From M0103 sp040386155 (GTDB taxonomy: Bacteria; Bacteroidota; Bacteroidia; Flavobacteriales_D; Crocinitomicaceae): a DNA stretch of 64,000 nt. Under the pieces are notes generated by a model that searched no databases, had not been told where the DNA came from, and saw only the letters and a program-made list of their open reading frames with translations. Numbering within the stretch: the stretch's first letter is position 1; each line of letters starts with the position of its first letter. The stretch spans positions 325,500 through 389,499 of the forward strand of contig JAZKFZ010000004.1 in NCBI GenBank assembly GCA_040386155.1. Reading direction: 5' to 3'. This document shows, piece by piece, positions 22,759 through 31,748 of this stretch. The position numbers and the translations under genes are program-made.

Positions 22759-24864
22759 ATGGCAAGAGATCTTAAACTAACAAGAAATATTGGAATCGCT
22801 GCTCATATTGATGCAGGAAAAACTACCACAACTGAGCGTATCTTGTATTACTCAGGTGTGAACCACAAAATTGGTGAAGTACACGACGGAGGTGCTACAA
22901 TGGACTGGATGGAGCAAGAGCAAGAGCGTGGTATTACCATTACTTCTGCTGCTACAACAGTAAATTGGAACTACAGAGGTCAACAATACCATATTAACAT
23001 TATTGATACTCCAGGACACGTTGACTTTACAGTTGAGGTAAATCGTTCTTTGCGTGTATTGGATGGTTTGGTGTTTTTGTTTTCAGCAGTGGATGGTGTT
23101 GAGCCTCAATCTGAAACAAACTGGCGCTTAGCAAACAACTACAACGTACCAAGAATTGGTTTTGTTAATAAAATGGACCGTCAAGGTGCAGATTTTTTAG
23201 CAGTTTGTGCACAAGTTAAAAAAATGTTAGGAAGTCACGCTTTACCTTTACAGATCAACATCGGTGATGAAGATAATTTTAAAGGGGTAGTTGACTTAAT
23301 TAACTTTAAAGGAATCGTTTGGAATGAAGCTGATCAAGGAATGACATTCCAAGAAGTGGAAATTCCAGCAGATATTATTGACGATGCAAGACGATTACGT
23401 TCAGAATTGCTTGAGGCAGTTGCTGAATTCGATGAGTCTTTGATGGAGAAATTTTTCGAAGATGAAAACTCTCTAACTGAAGCTGAAATTTTGAAAGCGT
23501 TGCGTCAAGCTACTATTTCTGGTAAGGTTGTTCCAATGATGTGTGGTTCTTCTTTCAAAAACAAAGGAGTGCAAGCAATGTTGGACATGGTTATGGAAAT
23601 TCTTCCTTCACCTTTAGATATTGAAGGTATTACTGGTATTAATCCTAAAACGGAAGAGGAAGTAACGCGTAAGCCATCTTTTGATGAGCCGTTCGCAGGT
23701 TTGGCATTTAAAATTGCTACCGATCCTTACGTTGGTCGTTTGTGTTTTACAAGAGCTTATTCAGGTGTTTTGCCTGCAGGTTCTTACGTATTGAACACTC
23801 GTACAGGTGATAAAGAACGTATTTCTCGTATTTTCCAAATGCACGCTAACAAACAGAACCAAATTAATGAATTAGGAGCTGGAGATATTGGTGCATTGGT
23901 AGGATTTAAAGACATCAAAACGGGTGATACTTTGTGTGCTGAAAATGCTCCTATTATATTAGAATCAATGAATTTCCCAGATCCAGTTATTGGTATCGCT
24001 ATTGAGCCTAAAACTCAAGCTGACCAAGACAGATTGGGTGTTGGTTTGAATAAATTAGCAGAAGAGGATCCAACGTTCCGCGTAAATACTGACGAAGAAA
24101 CTGGACAAACAATTATCTCTGGAATGGGTGAGCTTCACTTAGAGATTATTGTTGACCGTTTGAGAAGAGAATTTAAGGTTGAAGTGAACCAAGGAGCTCC
24201 TCAAGTTTCTTACCGTGAGAATATTACCCAGCTTGTTGATCACAGAGAAGTGTTCAAGAAACAATCTGGTGGTCGTGGTAAATTTGCGGACATTGTTGTT
24301 AAACTTTCTCCTCAATCAGATCCAGAAAAAACAGGTTTAGAATTCATCAACTCGATTAAAGGTGGTAATATTCCTCGTGAATTTATTCCGTCTGTAGAGA
24401 AAGGATTCAAAGACTCAATGAAAAATGGTGTGATGGCTGGATTCCCAGTTGACGCAATGAAAGTAGAATTACTTGATGGTTCATTCCACGCGGTCGATTC
24501 AGATTCATTATCGTTCGAATTATGTGCGAGAATGGCTTACCGTGACGCAATGAAGAAAGCGAAACCTGTTTTATTGGAGCCGATTATGAAAATGGAAGTT
24601 GTTACTCCCGAAGAAAACATGGGTGATATCGTTGGTGACTTGAACCGTCGTCGTGGTGTTATTCGTGGAATGGATGATAGAGCAGGTTCTAAAGTGGTGA
24701 AAGCAGATGTTCCACTTTCGGAAATGTTCGGTTACGTAACTCAATTACGTACTTTATCTTCTGGTCGTGCTAGTTCATCAATGGAGTTTTCGCATTATGC
24801 AGAAGCACCTAAGAATGTAGCAGACGATGTAGTATCTAAATTAAACGGTAAAGTTTCAGCTTAA
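22759..24864 (+). CDS. fusA: Translation elongation factor G
   Basis: A 701-residue EF-G, the GTPase that drives translocation and, with RRF, ribosome recycling. G1 is AHIDAGKTT (residues 15-23), switch II DTPGHVDF near 85-92 and G4 NKMD near 138-141. Domain IV begins near 480 (SYRENITQLVDHREVFKKQSGG) and domain V ends the protein with MFGYVTQLRTLSSGRASSSMEF. No insertions or truncation are seen. tuf, often the next gene in other phyla, does not follow: rpsJ starts 10 bases later. Confidence 0.98.
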   Translation: MARDLKLTRNIGIAAHIDAGKTTTTERILYYSGVNHKIGEVHDGGATMDWMEQEQERGITITSAATTVNWNYRGQQYHINIIDTPGHVDFTVEVNRSLRVLDGLVFLFSAVDGVEPQSETNWRLANNYNVPRIGFVNKMDRQGADFLAVCAQVKKMLGSHALPLQINIGDEDNFKGVVDLINFKGIVWNEADQGMTFQEVEIPADIIDDARRLRSELLEAVAEFDESLMEKFFEDENSLTEAEILKALRQATISGKVVPMMCGSSFKNKGVQAMLDMVMEILPSPLDIEGITGINPKTEEEVTRKPSFDEPFAGLAFKIATDPYVGRLCFTRAYSGVLPAGSYVLNTRTGDKERISRIFQMHANKQNQINELGAGDIGALVGFKDIKTGDTLCAENAPIILESMNFPDPVIGIAIEPKTQADQDRLGVGLNKLAEEDPTFRVNTDEETGQTIISGMGELHLEIIVDRLRREFKVEVNQGAPQVSYRENITQLVDHREVFKKQSGGRGKFADIVVKLSPQSDPEKTGLEFINSIKGGNIPREFIPSVEKGFKDSMKNGVMAGFPVDAMKVELLDGSFHAVDSDSLSFELCARMAYRDAMKKAKPVLLEPIMKMEVVTPEENMGDIVGDLNRRRGVIRGMDDRAGSKVVKADVPLSEMFGYVTQLRTLSSGRASSSMEFSHYAEAPKNVADDVVSKLNGKVSA

Positions 24865-24874
24865 TAATAATATC

Positions 24875-25180
24875 ATGAGCCAAAAAATTAGAATTAAATT
24901 AAAGTCATACGATCATAACTTGGTTGATAAATCAGCTGAGAAAATCGTTAAAACTGTTAAAGCAACGGGTGCAGTAGTAAATGGCCCAATTCCATTACCA
25001 ACACACAAAAGAATTTACACAGTTTTGCGTTCACCACACGTTAACAAAAAAGCACGTGAGCAGTTCGAACTTTCTTCTTATAAAAGATTGCTAGACATTT
25101 ATAGCTCATCTGCAAAAACGGTTGATGCATTGATGCGTTTGGAGTTGCCAAGCGGAGTTGATGTTGAGATCAAAGTGTAA
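24875..25180 (+). CDS. rpsJ: Ribosomal protein S10
   Basis: 101 residues with the S10 core IRIKLKSYDHNLVDKSAEKIV and GPIPLPTHKRIYTVLRSPHVNKKAREQFE. S10 sits in the 30S head and, as NusE, also takes part in antitermination with NusB. It joins the str cluster to the S10 cluster, 42 bases before rplC. No separate promoter or L4-type leader is visible in that short gap. Confidence 0.98.
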   Translation: MSQKIRIKLKSYDHNLVDKSAEKIVKTVKATGAVVNGPIPLPTHKRIYTVLRSPHVNKKAREQFELSSYKRLLDIYSSSAKTVDALMRLELPSGVDVEIKV

Positions 25181-25221
25181 TTGAACAAGTTAATTAGTAA
25201 TTAGTAACAAACAAATAAAGT

Positions 25222-25836
25222 ATGCCGGGAATTATTGGTAAAAAAATCGGGATGACTAGTATCTACAGTGCCGAGGGCAAGGCAACGCCATGCACAGTGA
25301 TAGAAGCTGGTCCTTGCGTAGTAACGCAAGTAAAAACCACAGATCGTGACGGTTACAATGCCGTTCAGCTTGGTTTCGGTGAGCGTAAGGAGAAAAATAC
25401 TCCAAACGCATTGAAAGGTCACTTTAAGAAAGCGAACACGACTCCAAAGTCGAAGTTGGTAGAATTTAAGGGATTTGACGCATTAAATATTGGCGATGCA
25501 GTCGATGTAACAATTTTTGAAGAAGGGGAATTCGTAAGTGTTGCCGGAACTTCAAAAGGTAAAGGTTTCCAAGGGGTTGTAAAACGTCACAACTTTGCTG
25601 GTGTTGGTCAAGCAACGCATGGTCAGCACAATCGTTTACGTGCACCGGGATCAATTGGAGCTTGTTCGACACCTGCTCGTGTATTCAAAGGAATGCGCAT
25701 GGGTGGTCAAATGGGTAACAAAAGAGCCTTAACGGAAAACTTAGAAGTATTAAGAATACTTGTAGACAGAAATATCATTTTAGTGAAAGGATCAGTTCCT
25801 GGATCTAAAGGTTCAACCGTAACAATTTTGAAATAA
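25222..25836 (+). CDS. rplC: Ribosomal protein L3
   Basis: 204 residues. L3 reaches toward the peptidyl-transferase centre by a long loop; here KGKGFQGVVKRHNFAGVGQ and HGQHNRLRAPGSIGACSTP form that conserved region (about 112-155), followed by VFKGMRMGGQMGNKRALTEN. Its stop shares one base with the rplD start at 25836, so the two are translationally coupled. Confidence 0.98.
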   Translation: MPGIIGKKIGMTSIYSAEGKATPCTVIEAGPCVVTQVKTTDRDGYNAVQLGFGERKEKNTPNALKGHFKKANTTPKSKLVEFKGFDALNIGDAVDVTIFEEGEFVSVAGTSKGKGFQGVVKRHNFAGVGQATHGQHNRLRAPGSIGACSTPARVFKGMRMGGQMGNKRALTENLEVLRILVDRNIILVKGSVPGSKGSTVTILK

Positions 25837-26462
25837 TGGAAGTAAAAGTATTAGACGCAAAAGGAAAAGCGACTTCTAAGAAAGTTACGCTTTCAGCAGA
25901 AGTGTTTGGGATTGAACCAAATGATCACGCAATCTACTTAGATGTGAAACAACACTTGGCAAATCGTCGTCAAGGAACTCACAAATCGAAAGAAAGAGCA
26001 GAAATTTCTGGTTCTACTAAGAAGATTAAAAAACAAAAAGGTACAGGTGGAGCTCGTGCAGGTAGTATCAAGTCTGGTACACGTGTAGGGGGTGGTCGTA
26101 TTTTTGGCCCACGTCCACGTAACTATCACTTCAAATTAAACGTGAAGCTGAAAAGATTAGCTAGAAAATCTGCATTTGCATACAAAGCTAAAAATGATGC
26201 TATCGTAGTTTTAGAAGATTTGAAATTCGACGTTGCCAAAACGAAAGAATTTATAGCAGTTTTAGATGCATTGAATTTAACTAACGAGAAAGTACTAGTG
26301 ATTTTAGGTGAACACAATGAAAATGTTTACTTATCATCTCGTAACCTTTCGAGAGTGAAAGTCGTATTTGCTGACTCTGTTAACACTTATGATGTATTGA
26401 ATGCGAAAAAATTAGTATTAGCGGAAAGTTCACTTCCAATAATTGAAAAGATTCTAAATTAA
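25836..26462 (+). CDS. rplD: Ribosomal protein L4
   Basis: 208 residues. The extended loop lining the exit tunnel is clear: KKQKGTGGARAGSIKSG with GGRIFGPRPRNYHFKLN (about 65-107). The C-terminal alpha/beta domain ends in VLAESSLPIIEKIL. In E. coli L4 also represses its own operon; no similar leader was found here, so that control cannot be assumed. Confidence 0.98.
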   Translation: MEVKVLDAKGKATSKKVTLSAEVFGIEPNDHAIYLDVKQHLANRRQGTHKSKERAEISGSTKKIKKQKGTGGARAGSIKSGTRVGGGRIFGPRPRNYHFKLNVKLKRLARKSAFAYKAKNDAIVVLEDLKFDVAKTKEFIAVLDALNLTNEKVLVILGEHNENVYLSSRNLSRVKVVFADSVNTYDVLNAKKLVLAESSLPIIEKILN

Positions 26463-26465
26463 TTG

Positions 26466-26765
26466 ATGATGAGAACAATTATCAAAAAACCGATCGTTAC
26501 AGAAAAAGCAAGTGGTGCAGCTGAAAAGTTTAACCGTTTTACCTTTGCTGTTGAGAAATCGGCAAATAAGATTGAAATTAAAAATGCTGTCGAGAAAATG
26601 TACGGAGTCCATGTCACTGACATTCGTACATTGAATTATGGCGGCGGAAAATCCTCTGTTAAGTATACTAACAAAGGTATCGTTGAGCAACGTAGTAAAC
26701 AATGGAAAAAAGCTGTTGTTACTGTTGCAGTAGGAGAGACGATTGAGTTATTTAATAATTTTTAA
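26466..26765 (+). CDS. rplW: Ribosomal protein L23
   Basis: 99 residues from the first ATG (26466); the next codon is also ATG (26469), and either could be used. L23 lies at the tunnel exit and is the docking site of trigger factor and SRP. Conserved parts are IIKKPIVTEKAS at the start and VEKMYGVHVTDIRTLNYGG in the middle. The gene follows rplD by three bases. Confidence 0.97.
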   Translation: MMRTIIKKPIVTEKASGAAEKFNRFTFAVEKSANKIEIKNAVEKMYGVHVTDIRTLNYGGGKSSVKYTNKGIVEQRSKQWKKAVVTVAVGETIELFNNF

Positions 26766-26778
26766 GCATTAAACAAAA

Positions 26779-27603
26779 ATGGGTCTTAAAAAATTCAAGC
26801 CTATAACTCCAGGCCAGAGACACAAGATCGTTAGTGATTATTCTGAAATCACAACTAACAAGCCCGAAAAGAGCTTAGTTGCGAAAATGAATAAATCCGG
26901 CGGTCGTAACAATGATGGTCGTATGACGATGCGCTACATGGGTGGTGGTCACAAACAGTCATACCGTATCATCGACTTCAAAAGAGACAAGCAGGATGTA
27001 CCTGCCACTGTTAAATCTATTGAGTACGATCCAAATCGTACAGCTAACATCGCTCTACTTTATTACGTAGATGGAGAAAAACGATACATTATCGCTCCAA
27101 ACGGATTGAAAGTAGGAGACACGGTTTCTGCTGGTAAAACTGCAGCTCCCAATGTTGGAAACGCAATGTATTTAAGTGATGTTCCTCTAGGTACCGTAAT
27201 TCATAACATCGAATTGAAGCCTGGTAAAGGTGGTGCTATCGCAAGAGGAGCTGGAACATACGCTCAATTGAATGCGCGTGATGGACGTTATGCTATTGTA
27301 AAACTTCCTTCAGGTGAAACTAGAATGATTCTTACGACATGTATGGCAACAATTGGATCAGTATCTAATGCTGAACACAATTTGCAAGTGTCGGGTAAAG
27401 CGGGTCGCTCACGTTGGTTGGGTCGTCGTCCACGTGTTCGTGGTGTAGTGATGAACCCAGTCGATCACCCAATGGGTGGAGGTGAGGGTCGTAACTCCGG
27501 AGGTCACCCTCGTTCTCGTAACGGTATGCCAGCTAAAGGCTACAAGACGCGTTCGAAAAAGAAATATTCAAATAAGTTCATCATCGAAAGAAGAAAAAAA
27601 TAA
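26779..27603 (+). CDS. rplB: Ribosomal protein L2
   Basis: 274 residues. L2 binds 23S rRNA domain IV and helps join the subunits. Signatures are KSGGRNNDGRMTMRYMGGGH (about 41-60), the OB and SH3-like core, and the C-terminal GGGEGRNSGGHPRSRNG, which holds the conserved His near the peptidyl-transferase centre. It is in the S10 cluster, 8 bases before rpsS. Confidence 0.98.
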   Translation: MGLKKFKPITPGQRHKIVSDYSEITTNKPEKSLVAKMNKSGGRNNDGRMTMRYMGGGHKQSYRIIDFKRDKQDVPATVKSIEYDPNRTANIALLYYVDGEKRYIIAPNGLKVGDTVSAGKTAAPNVGNAMYLSDVPLGTVIHNIELKPGKGGAIARGAGTYAQLNARDGRYAIVKLPSGETRMILTTCMATIGSVSNAEHNLQVSGKAGRSRWLGRRPRVRGVVMNPVDHPMGGGEGRNSGGHPRSRNGMPAKGYKTRSKKKYSNKFIIERRKK

Positions 27604-27610
27604 GTAGTAT

Positions 27611-27889
27611 ATGAGTCGTTCATTAAAGAAACCGCCTTTCGTACATTATAAGTTGATGAAACGCGTAGACGATGCACAAGCATCAAGCAGTAAAGCAGTG
27701 ATCAAAACTTGGTCTAGAGCTTCAACGATTACTCCGGATTTTGTCGGATTGACATTTGCGGTGCATAATGGTAATAAATTCATCCCTGTGTTTGCAACAG
27801 AAAACATGGTAGGTCACAAATTAGGAGAATTTGCTCCTACTCGTATCTTCCGTGGTCATGCTGGAAACAAAAAGGATAAAAAGAGATAA
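27611..27889 (+). CDS. rpsS: Ribosomal protein S19
   Basis: 92 residues starting MSRSLKKPPFVHYKLMKRV, with the conserved TWSRASTITPDFVGLTFAVHNG and VGHKLGEFAPTRIFRGH. S19 binds the 30S head next to S13, near the A-site tRNA. Three bases separate it from rplV. Confidence 0.98.
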   Translation: MSRSLKKPPFVHYKLMKRVDDAQASSSKAVIKTWSRASTITPDFVGLTFAVHNGNKFIPVFATENMVGHKLGEFAPTRIFRGHAGNKKDKKR

Positions 27890-27892
27890 GAG

Positions 27893-28288
27893 ATGGGTGC
27901 TAGAAAAAAGTTAAGAGCAGAAGCTTTAAAAGAAGCGAAATCAAATGTTGCAATTGCACGTTTGAATGATTCTGGTATTGCTCCAAGAAAAATGAGATTA
28001 GTTGCTGACCTTGTAAGAGGAGTCGAAGTAAATAAAGCATTGAATATATTGCAACACAATGCGAAAGATGCTTCTACAAGTCTTGCAAAATTGTTACGTT
28101 CTGCAATAGCGAACTGGGAACAAAAGAATCAAGATAAAAGCATTGAAGAGCAAACACTTGTTGTGAAAACAATTGAAGTGGGTGGAGGAACAATGTTGAA
28201 GAGAATTCAAGCAGCTCCTCAAGGAAGAGCACACCGTATTAGAAAACGATCAAATCACGTGACCATCATTGTGGATGGTGATAAATAA
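27893..28288 (+). CDS. rplV: Ribosomal protein L22
   Basis: 131 residues. The L22 core is present: SGIAPRKMRLVADLVRGVEV, KLLRSAIANWEQKN and the tunnel hairpin VGGGTMLKRIQAAPQGRAHRIRKRSNH near the end. The hairpin meets L4 at the tunnel constriction where macrolides act. The N-terminus has a short basic extension (GARKKLRAEALKEAKS) compared with the E. coli protein. Confidence 0.98.
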   Translation: MGARKKLRAEALKEAKSNVAIARLNDSGIAPRKMRLVADLVRGVEVNKALNILQHNAKDASTSLAKLLRSAIANWEQKNQDKSIEEQTLVVKTIEVGGGTMLKRIQAAPQGRAHRIRKRSNHVTIIVDGDK

Positions 28289-28299
28289 TCTAAAGAGAA

Positions 28300-29031
28300 A
28301 TGGGACAAAAAACAAATCCAATTGGAAATAGATTAGGCTTCATCCACGGATGGGAGTCTAACTGGTATGGTGGTGATAACTATAAGGATAAGATCATCGA
28401 AGACGATCAAATTCGTAAGTATTTGTATGCACGTTTAGCAAAAGCAAGTATCGCGAAAGTTATCATCGAAAGAACATTGAAGCTTGTTACTGTTACAATT
28501 AATACTGCTCGTCCGGGTGTTATTATTGGTAAGGGTGGACAAGAAGTAGATAAATTGAAAGAAGAGTTAAAAAAATTGACGAAGAAAGAGATTCAAATCA
28601 ACATTTTCGAGGTTAAACGTCCTGAATTGGATGCTCGTTTAGTGGCAGATGGAATCGCTCGTCAGTTGGAAGCTCGTATTTCTTTCAGAAGAGCAATTAA
28701 AATGGCTATCGCTAGTACAATGCGCATGGGAGCTGAAGGAATCAAAGTTAAGATTTCTGGACGTTTGAATGGAGCAGAGATGGCCCGCTCAGAGATGTAC
28801 AAAGATGGACGTACTCCGTTACATACGTTCAGAGCTGACATCGATTACGCTACGTCAGAAGCACACACTACTTACGGTCGCCTTGGTATCAAGGTATGGA
28901 TCTGTAAAGGTGAAGTTTATGGAAAGCGCGATCTTTCTCCAAATGTTGGGATGGCAGCATCAGCAGGTAAGCCAGGTGCGCCGAATGCTGGAGCAAGAAA
29001 ACCAATGGGAGGTAAAAGAAAGAAAAAGTAA
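28300..29031 (+). CDS. rpsC: Ribosomal protein S3
   Basis: 243 residues. The type II KH domain carries GVIIGKGGQEVDKLKEEL (about 71-88), which binds RNA at the mRNA entry channel, and the C-terminal domain shows RISFRRAIKMAIASTMRMG and GRLNGAEMARSE. A Gly/Lys-rich tail (KPGAPNAGARKPMGGKRKKK) closes the protein. In the cluster it is followed by rplP after 23 bases. Confidence 0.98.
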   Translation: MGQKTNPIGNRLGFIHGWESNWYGGDNYKDKIIEDDQIRKYLYARLAKASIAKVIIERTLKLVTVTINTARPGVIIGKGGQEVDKLKEELKKLTKKEIQINIFEVKRPELDARLVADGIARQLEARISFRRAIKMAIASTMRMGAEGIKVKISGRLNGAEMARSEMYKDGRTPLHTFRADIDYATSEAHTTYGRLGIKVWICKGEVYGKRDLSPNVGMAASAGKPGAPNAGARKPMGGKRKKK

Positions 29032-29054
29032 TTTAAAGTAAAAAAGACTTAAAG

Positions 29055-29483
29055 ATGTTACAGCCAAAAAGAACCAAATTTAGGAGAGTACAGAAAGGTC
29101 GTAATAGAGGCTTGGCTCACAGAGGCAGCACTATTTCATTCGGATCTTTCGGTCTAAAATCTTTGGAGCCAGGATGGATCACATCACGCCAAATCGAAGC
29201 ATCACGTATCGCCGTTACTCGTTACATGAAGCGTGAAGGTAAAGTGTGGATCCGAATCTTCCCAGACAAACCAGTTACGTCAAAACCAGCTGAAGTACGT
29301 ATGGGTAAAGGTAAAGGTGCCCCAAGTCACTGGGTAGCAGTTATCAAACCAGGAACTATCATGTTCGAAGCAGACGGAGTACCGTATGAAATCGCACAAG
29401 AAGCAATGCGTTTGGCAGCTCAGAAATTACCCGTGAAATGTAAATTCATAGTTAGAAACGACTATGTTATACCAGAGAAATAG
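29055..29483 (+). CDS. rplP: Ribosomal protein L16
   Basis: 142 residues opening MLQPKRTKFRRVQKGRNRGL. L16 positions the CCA end of A-site tRNA; the conserved EVRMGKGKGAPSHWVAVIKPG loop (about 76-96) is present. rpmC follows 6 bases later. Confidence 0.98.
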   Translation: MLQPKRTKFRRVQKGRNRGLAHRGSTISFGSFGLKSLEPGWITSRQIEASRIAVTRYMKREGKVWIRIFPDKPVTSKPAEVRMGKGKGAPSHWVAVIKPGTIMFEADGVPYEIAQEAMRLAAQKLPVKCKFIVRNDYVIPEK

Positions 29484-29489
29484 TAATAT

Positions 29490-29684
29490 ATGAAGCAGCA
29501 AGAAATCACAACACTTTCAGTAGCTGATTTGAAAAGTAAAATCGAGAGTTTCACAGAGCAGTTGGTAAGAATGAAATTGAACCACAAAGTAGCTCCTATT
29601 GAAAATCCGATTCAAATTCGTGACATCAGAAGAACAGTTGCAAAATTGAATACTGAATTAGCAAAACGTGAAACACAAGCCTAA
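29490..29684 (+). CDS. rpmC: Ribosomal protein L29
   Basis: 64 residues forming the typical two-helix hairpin (LSVADLKSKIESFTEQLVRMKLN and RDIRRTVAKLNTELAKRE, each only in part quoted as motifs). L29 sits near the exit tunnel beside L23. The gene lies between rplP and rpsQ in the standard order. Confidence 0.97.
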   Translation: MKQQEITTLSVADLKSKIESFTEQLVRMKLNHKVAPIENPIQIRDIRRTVAKLNTELAKRETQA

Positions 29685-29708
29685 GGGTTTGTTAACAATC
29701 CAAGTAAG

Positions 29709-29972
29709 ATGGAAATGGAAAAGCGTAATTTAAGAAAAGAACGTATCGGCGTCGTAACTAGCAATAAAATGCAAAAATCGATCGTCGTTTCTGTAGAGCG
29801 TAAAGTAAAACACGCGAAATACGGAAAATTCGTAAAAATGACAACAAGATTTGTTGCTCATGATGAAAACCAAGATTGCAACATCGGTGATACCGTGCGC
29901 ATCATGGAGACAAGACCTTTGAGTAAATCAAAGAATTGGAGATTAGTAGAAATTATCGAACGAGCTAAATAA
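29709..29972 (+). CDS. rpsQ: Ribosomal protein S17
   Basis: 87 residues (85 if the third-codon Met is used). The OB fold shows NLRKERIGVVTSNKMQKSIV and KMTTRFVAHDENQDCNIGD, then the family ending RPLSKSKNWRLVEIIERAK. S17 is a primary 16S rRNA binder in the 30S body. Confidence 0.97.
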   Translation: MEMEKRNLRKERIGVVTSNKMQKSIVVSVERKVKHAKYGKFVKMTTRFVAHDENQDCNIGDTVRIMETRPLSKSKNWRLVEIIERAK

Positions 29973-29978
29973 TTCGTA

Positions 29979-30347
29979 ATGATACAAGTAGAATCAAGAC
30001 TTACAGTAGCAGATAACTCAGGAGCAAAAGAGGTGTTATGTATCCGCGTATTAGGTGGAACAAGACGTCGCTATGCATCCGTTGGAGATAAAATCGTAGT
30101 TTCTGTTAAGAATGCAATGCCCTCTGGAGCCGTGAAGAAGGGAACGGTTGCCAAGGCAGTAGTAGTAAGAACCAGAAAAGAAGTACGTCGTGCTGATGGT
30201 TCGTACATTCGCTTCGATGATAACGCATGCGTTATCTTGAATCAAGCGGGTGAAATGAGAGGTACTCGTATTTTTGGGCCTGTCGCGCGTGAGTTACGTG
30301 AGAATAACTACATGAAGGTTGTTTCATTAGCTCCCGAAGTACTTTAA
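29979..30347 (+). CDS. rplN: Ribosomal protein L14
   Basis: 122 residues starting MIQVESRLTVADNSGAKEV, a near-invariant opening for L14. VVRTRKEVRRADGSYIRFDDNACVIL and GTRIFGPVARELR (quoted in parts as landmarks) follow in order. L14 forms an intersubunit bridge and is the contact of the silencing factor RsfS. It is 6 bases after rpsQ. Confidence 0.98.
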   Translation: MIQVESRLTVADNSGAKEVLCIRVLGGTRRRYASVGDKIVVSVKNAMPSGAVKKGTVAKAVVVRTRKEVRRADGSYIRFDDNACVILNQAGEMRGTRIFGPVARELRENNYMKVVSLAPEVL

Positions 30348-30362
30348 AATAGAATTTTAGTT

Positions 30363-30680
30363 ATGCAACAGAAATTACACATTAAAGTAGGAGATACTGT
30401 TAAAGTACTTAACGGTGACTCTAAAGATCAGGAAGGAAAAGTTATCCTGATCGACAGAAAAAAAACGCGTGCTATCGTAGAAGGTGTTAACATGGTAAAA
30501 AAACATGCTAAACCTTCTGCAGCAGACCCTCAAGGTGGGATCGTGGAAAAAGAAGCAGGAATCCATATCTCAAACCTTATGTTAGTTTTCAAAGGCCAAG
30601 CAACGCGCGTTGGTCGTAAAGAAGACGCAAATGGAAAGATTGTTCGTTATTCTAAAAAGTCTGGGGAGGAGATTAAATAA
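30363..30680 (+). CDS. rplX: Ribosomal protein L24
   Basis: 105 residues with an N-terminal KOW motif (IKVGDTVKVLNGDSKDQEGK) and the later VNMVKKHAKPSAADPQGGIV. L24 is an assembly starter for the 50S subunit. Its last base is the first base of the rplE start codon, giving stop-start coupling. Confidence 0.98.
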   Translation: MQQKLHIKVGDTVKVLNGDSKDQEGKVILIDRKKTRAIVEGVNMVKKHAKPSAADPQGGIVEKEAGIHISNLMLVFKGQATRVGRKEDANGKIVRYSKKSGEEIK

Positions 30681-31231
30681 TGGGATATAAACCAAGACTT
30701 AAAGACCAGTACAATGCTGAAATTAAAGCTGCATTGACTGAGAAATTTGGATACAAAACTCAAATGAGTGTTCCAAAACTTCAAAAAATCGTATTGAGCC
30801 AAGGAATGGGTGATGCTGTTGCCGACAAGAAATTGATCGAAAGCGCAGTAGCAGATCTTTCAAGAATTGCGGGTCAAAAAGCAATTACAACAATATCTAA
30901 AAAAGATATCTCGAATTTCAAACTTCGTAAAGGAATGCCAATTGGTACTAAAGTTACTCTTCGTGGTGACCGTATGTACGAATTCTTGGATCGTTTGATC
31001 TCTGTTTCTTTACCAAGAACTCGAGACTTCCGTGGTATTGATCCAAGTGGATTTGATGGACGTGGTAATTTCAACTTAGGAATTAAAGAACACATCATCT
31101 TCCCTGAAATTGATATCGATAAAGTGAATCGTATTTTGGGTATGGATATTACGTTTGTAACCTCCGCAAATACTGATGATGAAGGTAGAGAATTGTTAAA
31201 CGCATTTGGATTCCCATTCATTAAAAAATAA
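30680..31231 (+). CDS. rplE: Ribosomal protein L5
   Basis: 183 residues. It shows the L5 segments VPKLQKIVLSQGMGDAVADK, KAITTISKKDISNFKLRKG and DFRGIDPSGFDGRGNFNLGI in the right order. L5 binds 5S rRNA with L18 and touches P-site tRNA. Overlaps rplX by one base; rpsN follows after 6 bases. Confidence 0.98.
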   Translation: MGYKPRLKDQYNAEIKAALTEKFGYKTQMSVPKLQKIVLSQGMGDAVADKKLIESAVADLSRIAGQKAITTISKKDISNFKLRKGMPIGTKVTLRGDRMYEFLDRLISVSLPRTRDFRGIDPSGFDGRGNFNLGIKEHIIFPEIDIDKVNRILGMDITFVTSANTDDEGRELLNAFGFPFIKK

Positions 31232-31237
31232 GAAGAA

Positions 31238-31552
31238 ATGGCAAAAGAATCAATGAAAGCGCGTGAGCGCAAAAGAGAAAGAATGACTGCTCGCTACGCT
31301 AACAAACGCGCTGAGTTGACTAAGATTTTAAAGTCAACAAGCGAGGCTGAAGACGTACAAGCAGCAAAGTGGGACGCAATGATGGCTATTCAGAAGCTTC
31401 CTGCTAACTCTTCGAAAGTCCGCGTACATAATCGTTGTGGATTGACAGGTAGACCAAGAGGATACATGAGACAATTCGGTATTTCACGTGTAACATTCCG
31501 TGAGATGGCATTGTCTGGTAAAATCCCAGGAGTTAAAAAAGCAAGTTGGTAA
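31238..31552 (+). CDS. rpsN: Ribosomal protein S14 (zinc-free form)
   Basis: 104 residues, the long C-minus type of S14: only one Cys is present (HNRCGLTGRPRGYMRQFG), so the zinc-binding Cys quartet of the short form is missing. The C-terminal block SRVTFREMALSGKIPGVKKASW matches the family. This is the last gene before an intrinsic terminator, so the usual spc order is interrupted here. Confidence 0.97.
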   Translation: MAKESMKARERKRERMTARYANKRAELTKILKSTSEAEDVQAAKWDAMMAIQKLPANSSKVRVHNRCGLTGRPRGYMRQFGISRVTFREMALSGKIPGVKKASW

Positions 31553-31573
31553 TTAATTTATCAAAGAATATAG

Positions 31574-31610
31574 AAAAACACAGATTATTTTAGTCTGTGT
31601 TTTTTGTTTT
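31574..31610 (+). terminator. Terminator between rpsN and rpsH
   Basis: A perfect 11-bp stem (31574-31584 with 31594-31604) is followed by a T-rich run, 21 bases after the rpsN stop. It ends the first ribosomal operon. Confidence 0.9.
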
Positions 31611-31718
31611 TTAGCTACCTGGTATTGGATTTTTGTGGCGGAAAATCCTTAATAAAGCAAGTGTTAAAACATTTATACACATTTTTTTGTGAAAAAATTG
31701 ATTTTTTTATTCTTCACA

Positions 31719-31748
31719 TTGATAAATAAAATAAAAATCATATATTTG
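31719..31748 (+). promoter_or_regulatory. Promoter of the rpsH-rplQ operon
   Basis: TTG (31719-31721), a 19-base spacer and TATATTTG (31741-31748), followed by CACCCCCC. Spacing and the C-tract just after the box match the rpsL promoter. The rpsH ATG is 80 bases further on, leaving a leader in which I see no strong hairpin. Confidence 0.82.

Noticed and set aside
24865..24874. Expected tuf gene between fusA and rpsJ
   Set aside because: The gap is 10 bases; tuf must be elsewhere in the genome, as in other Bacteroidota.
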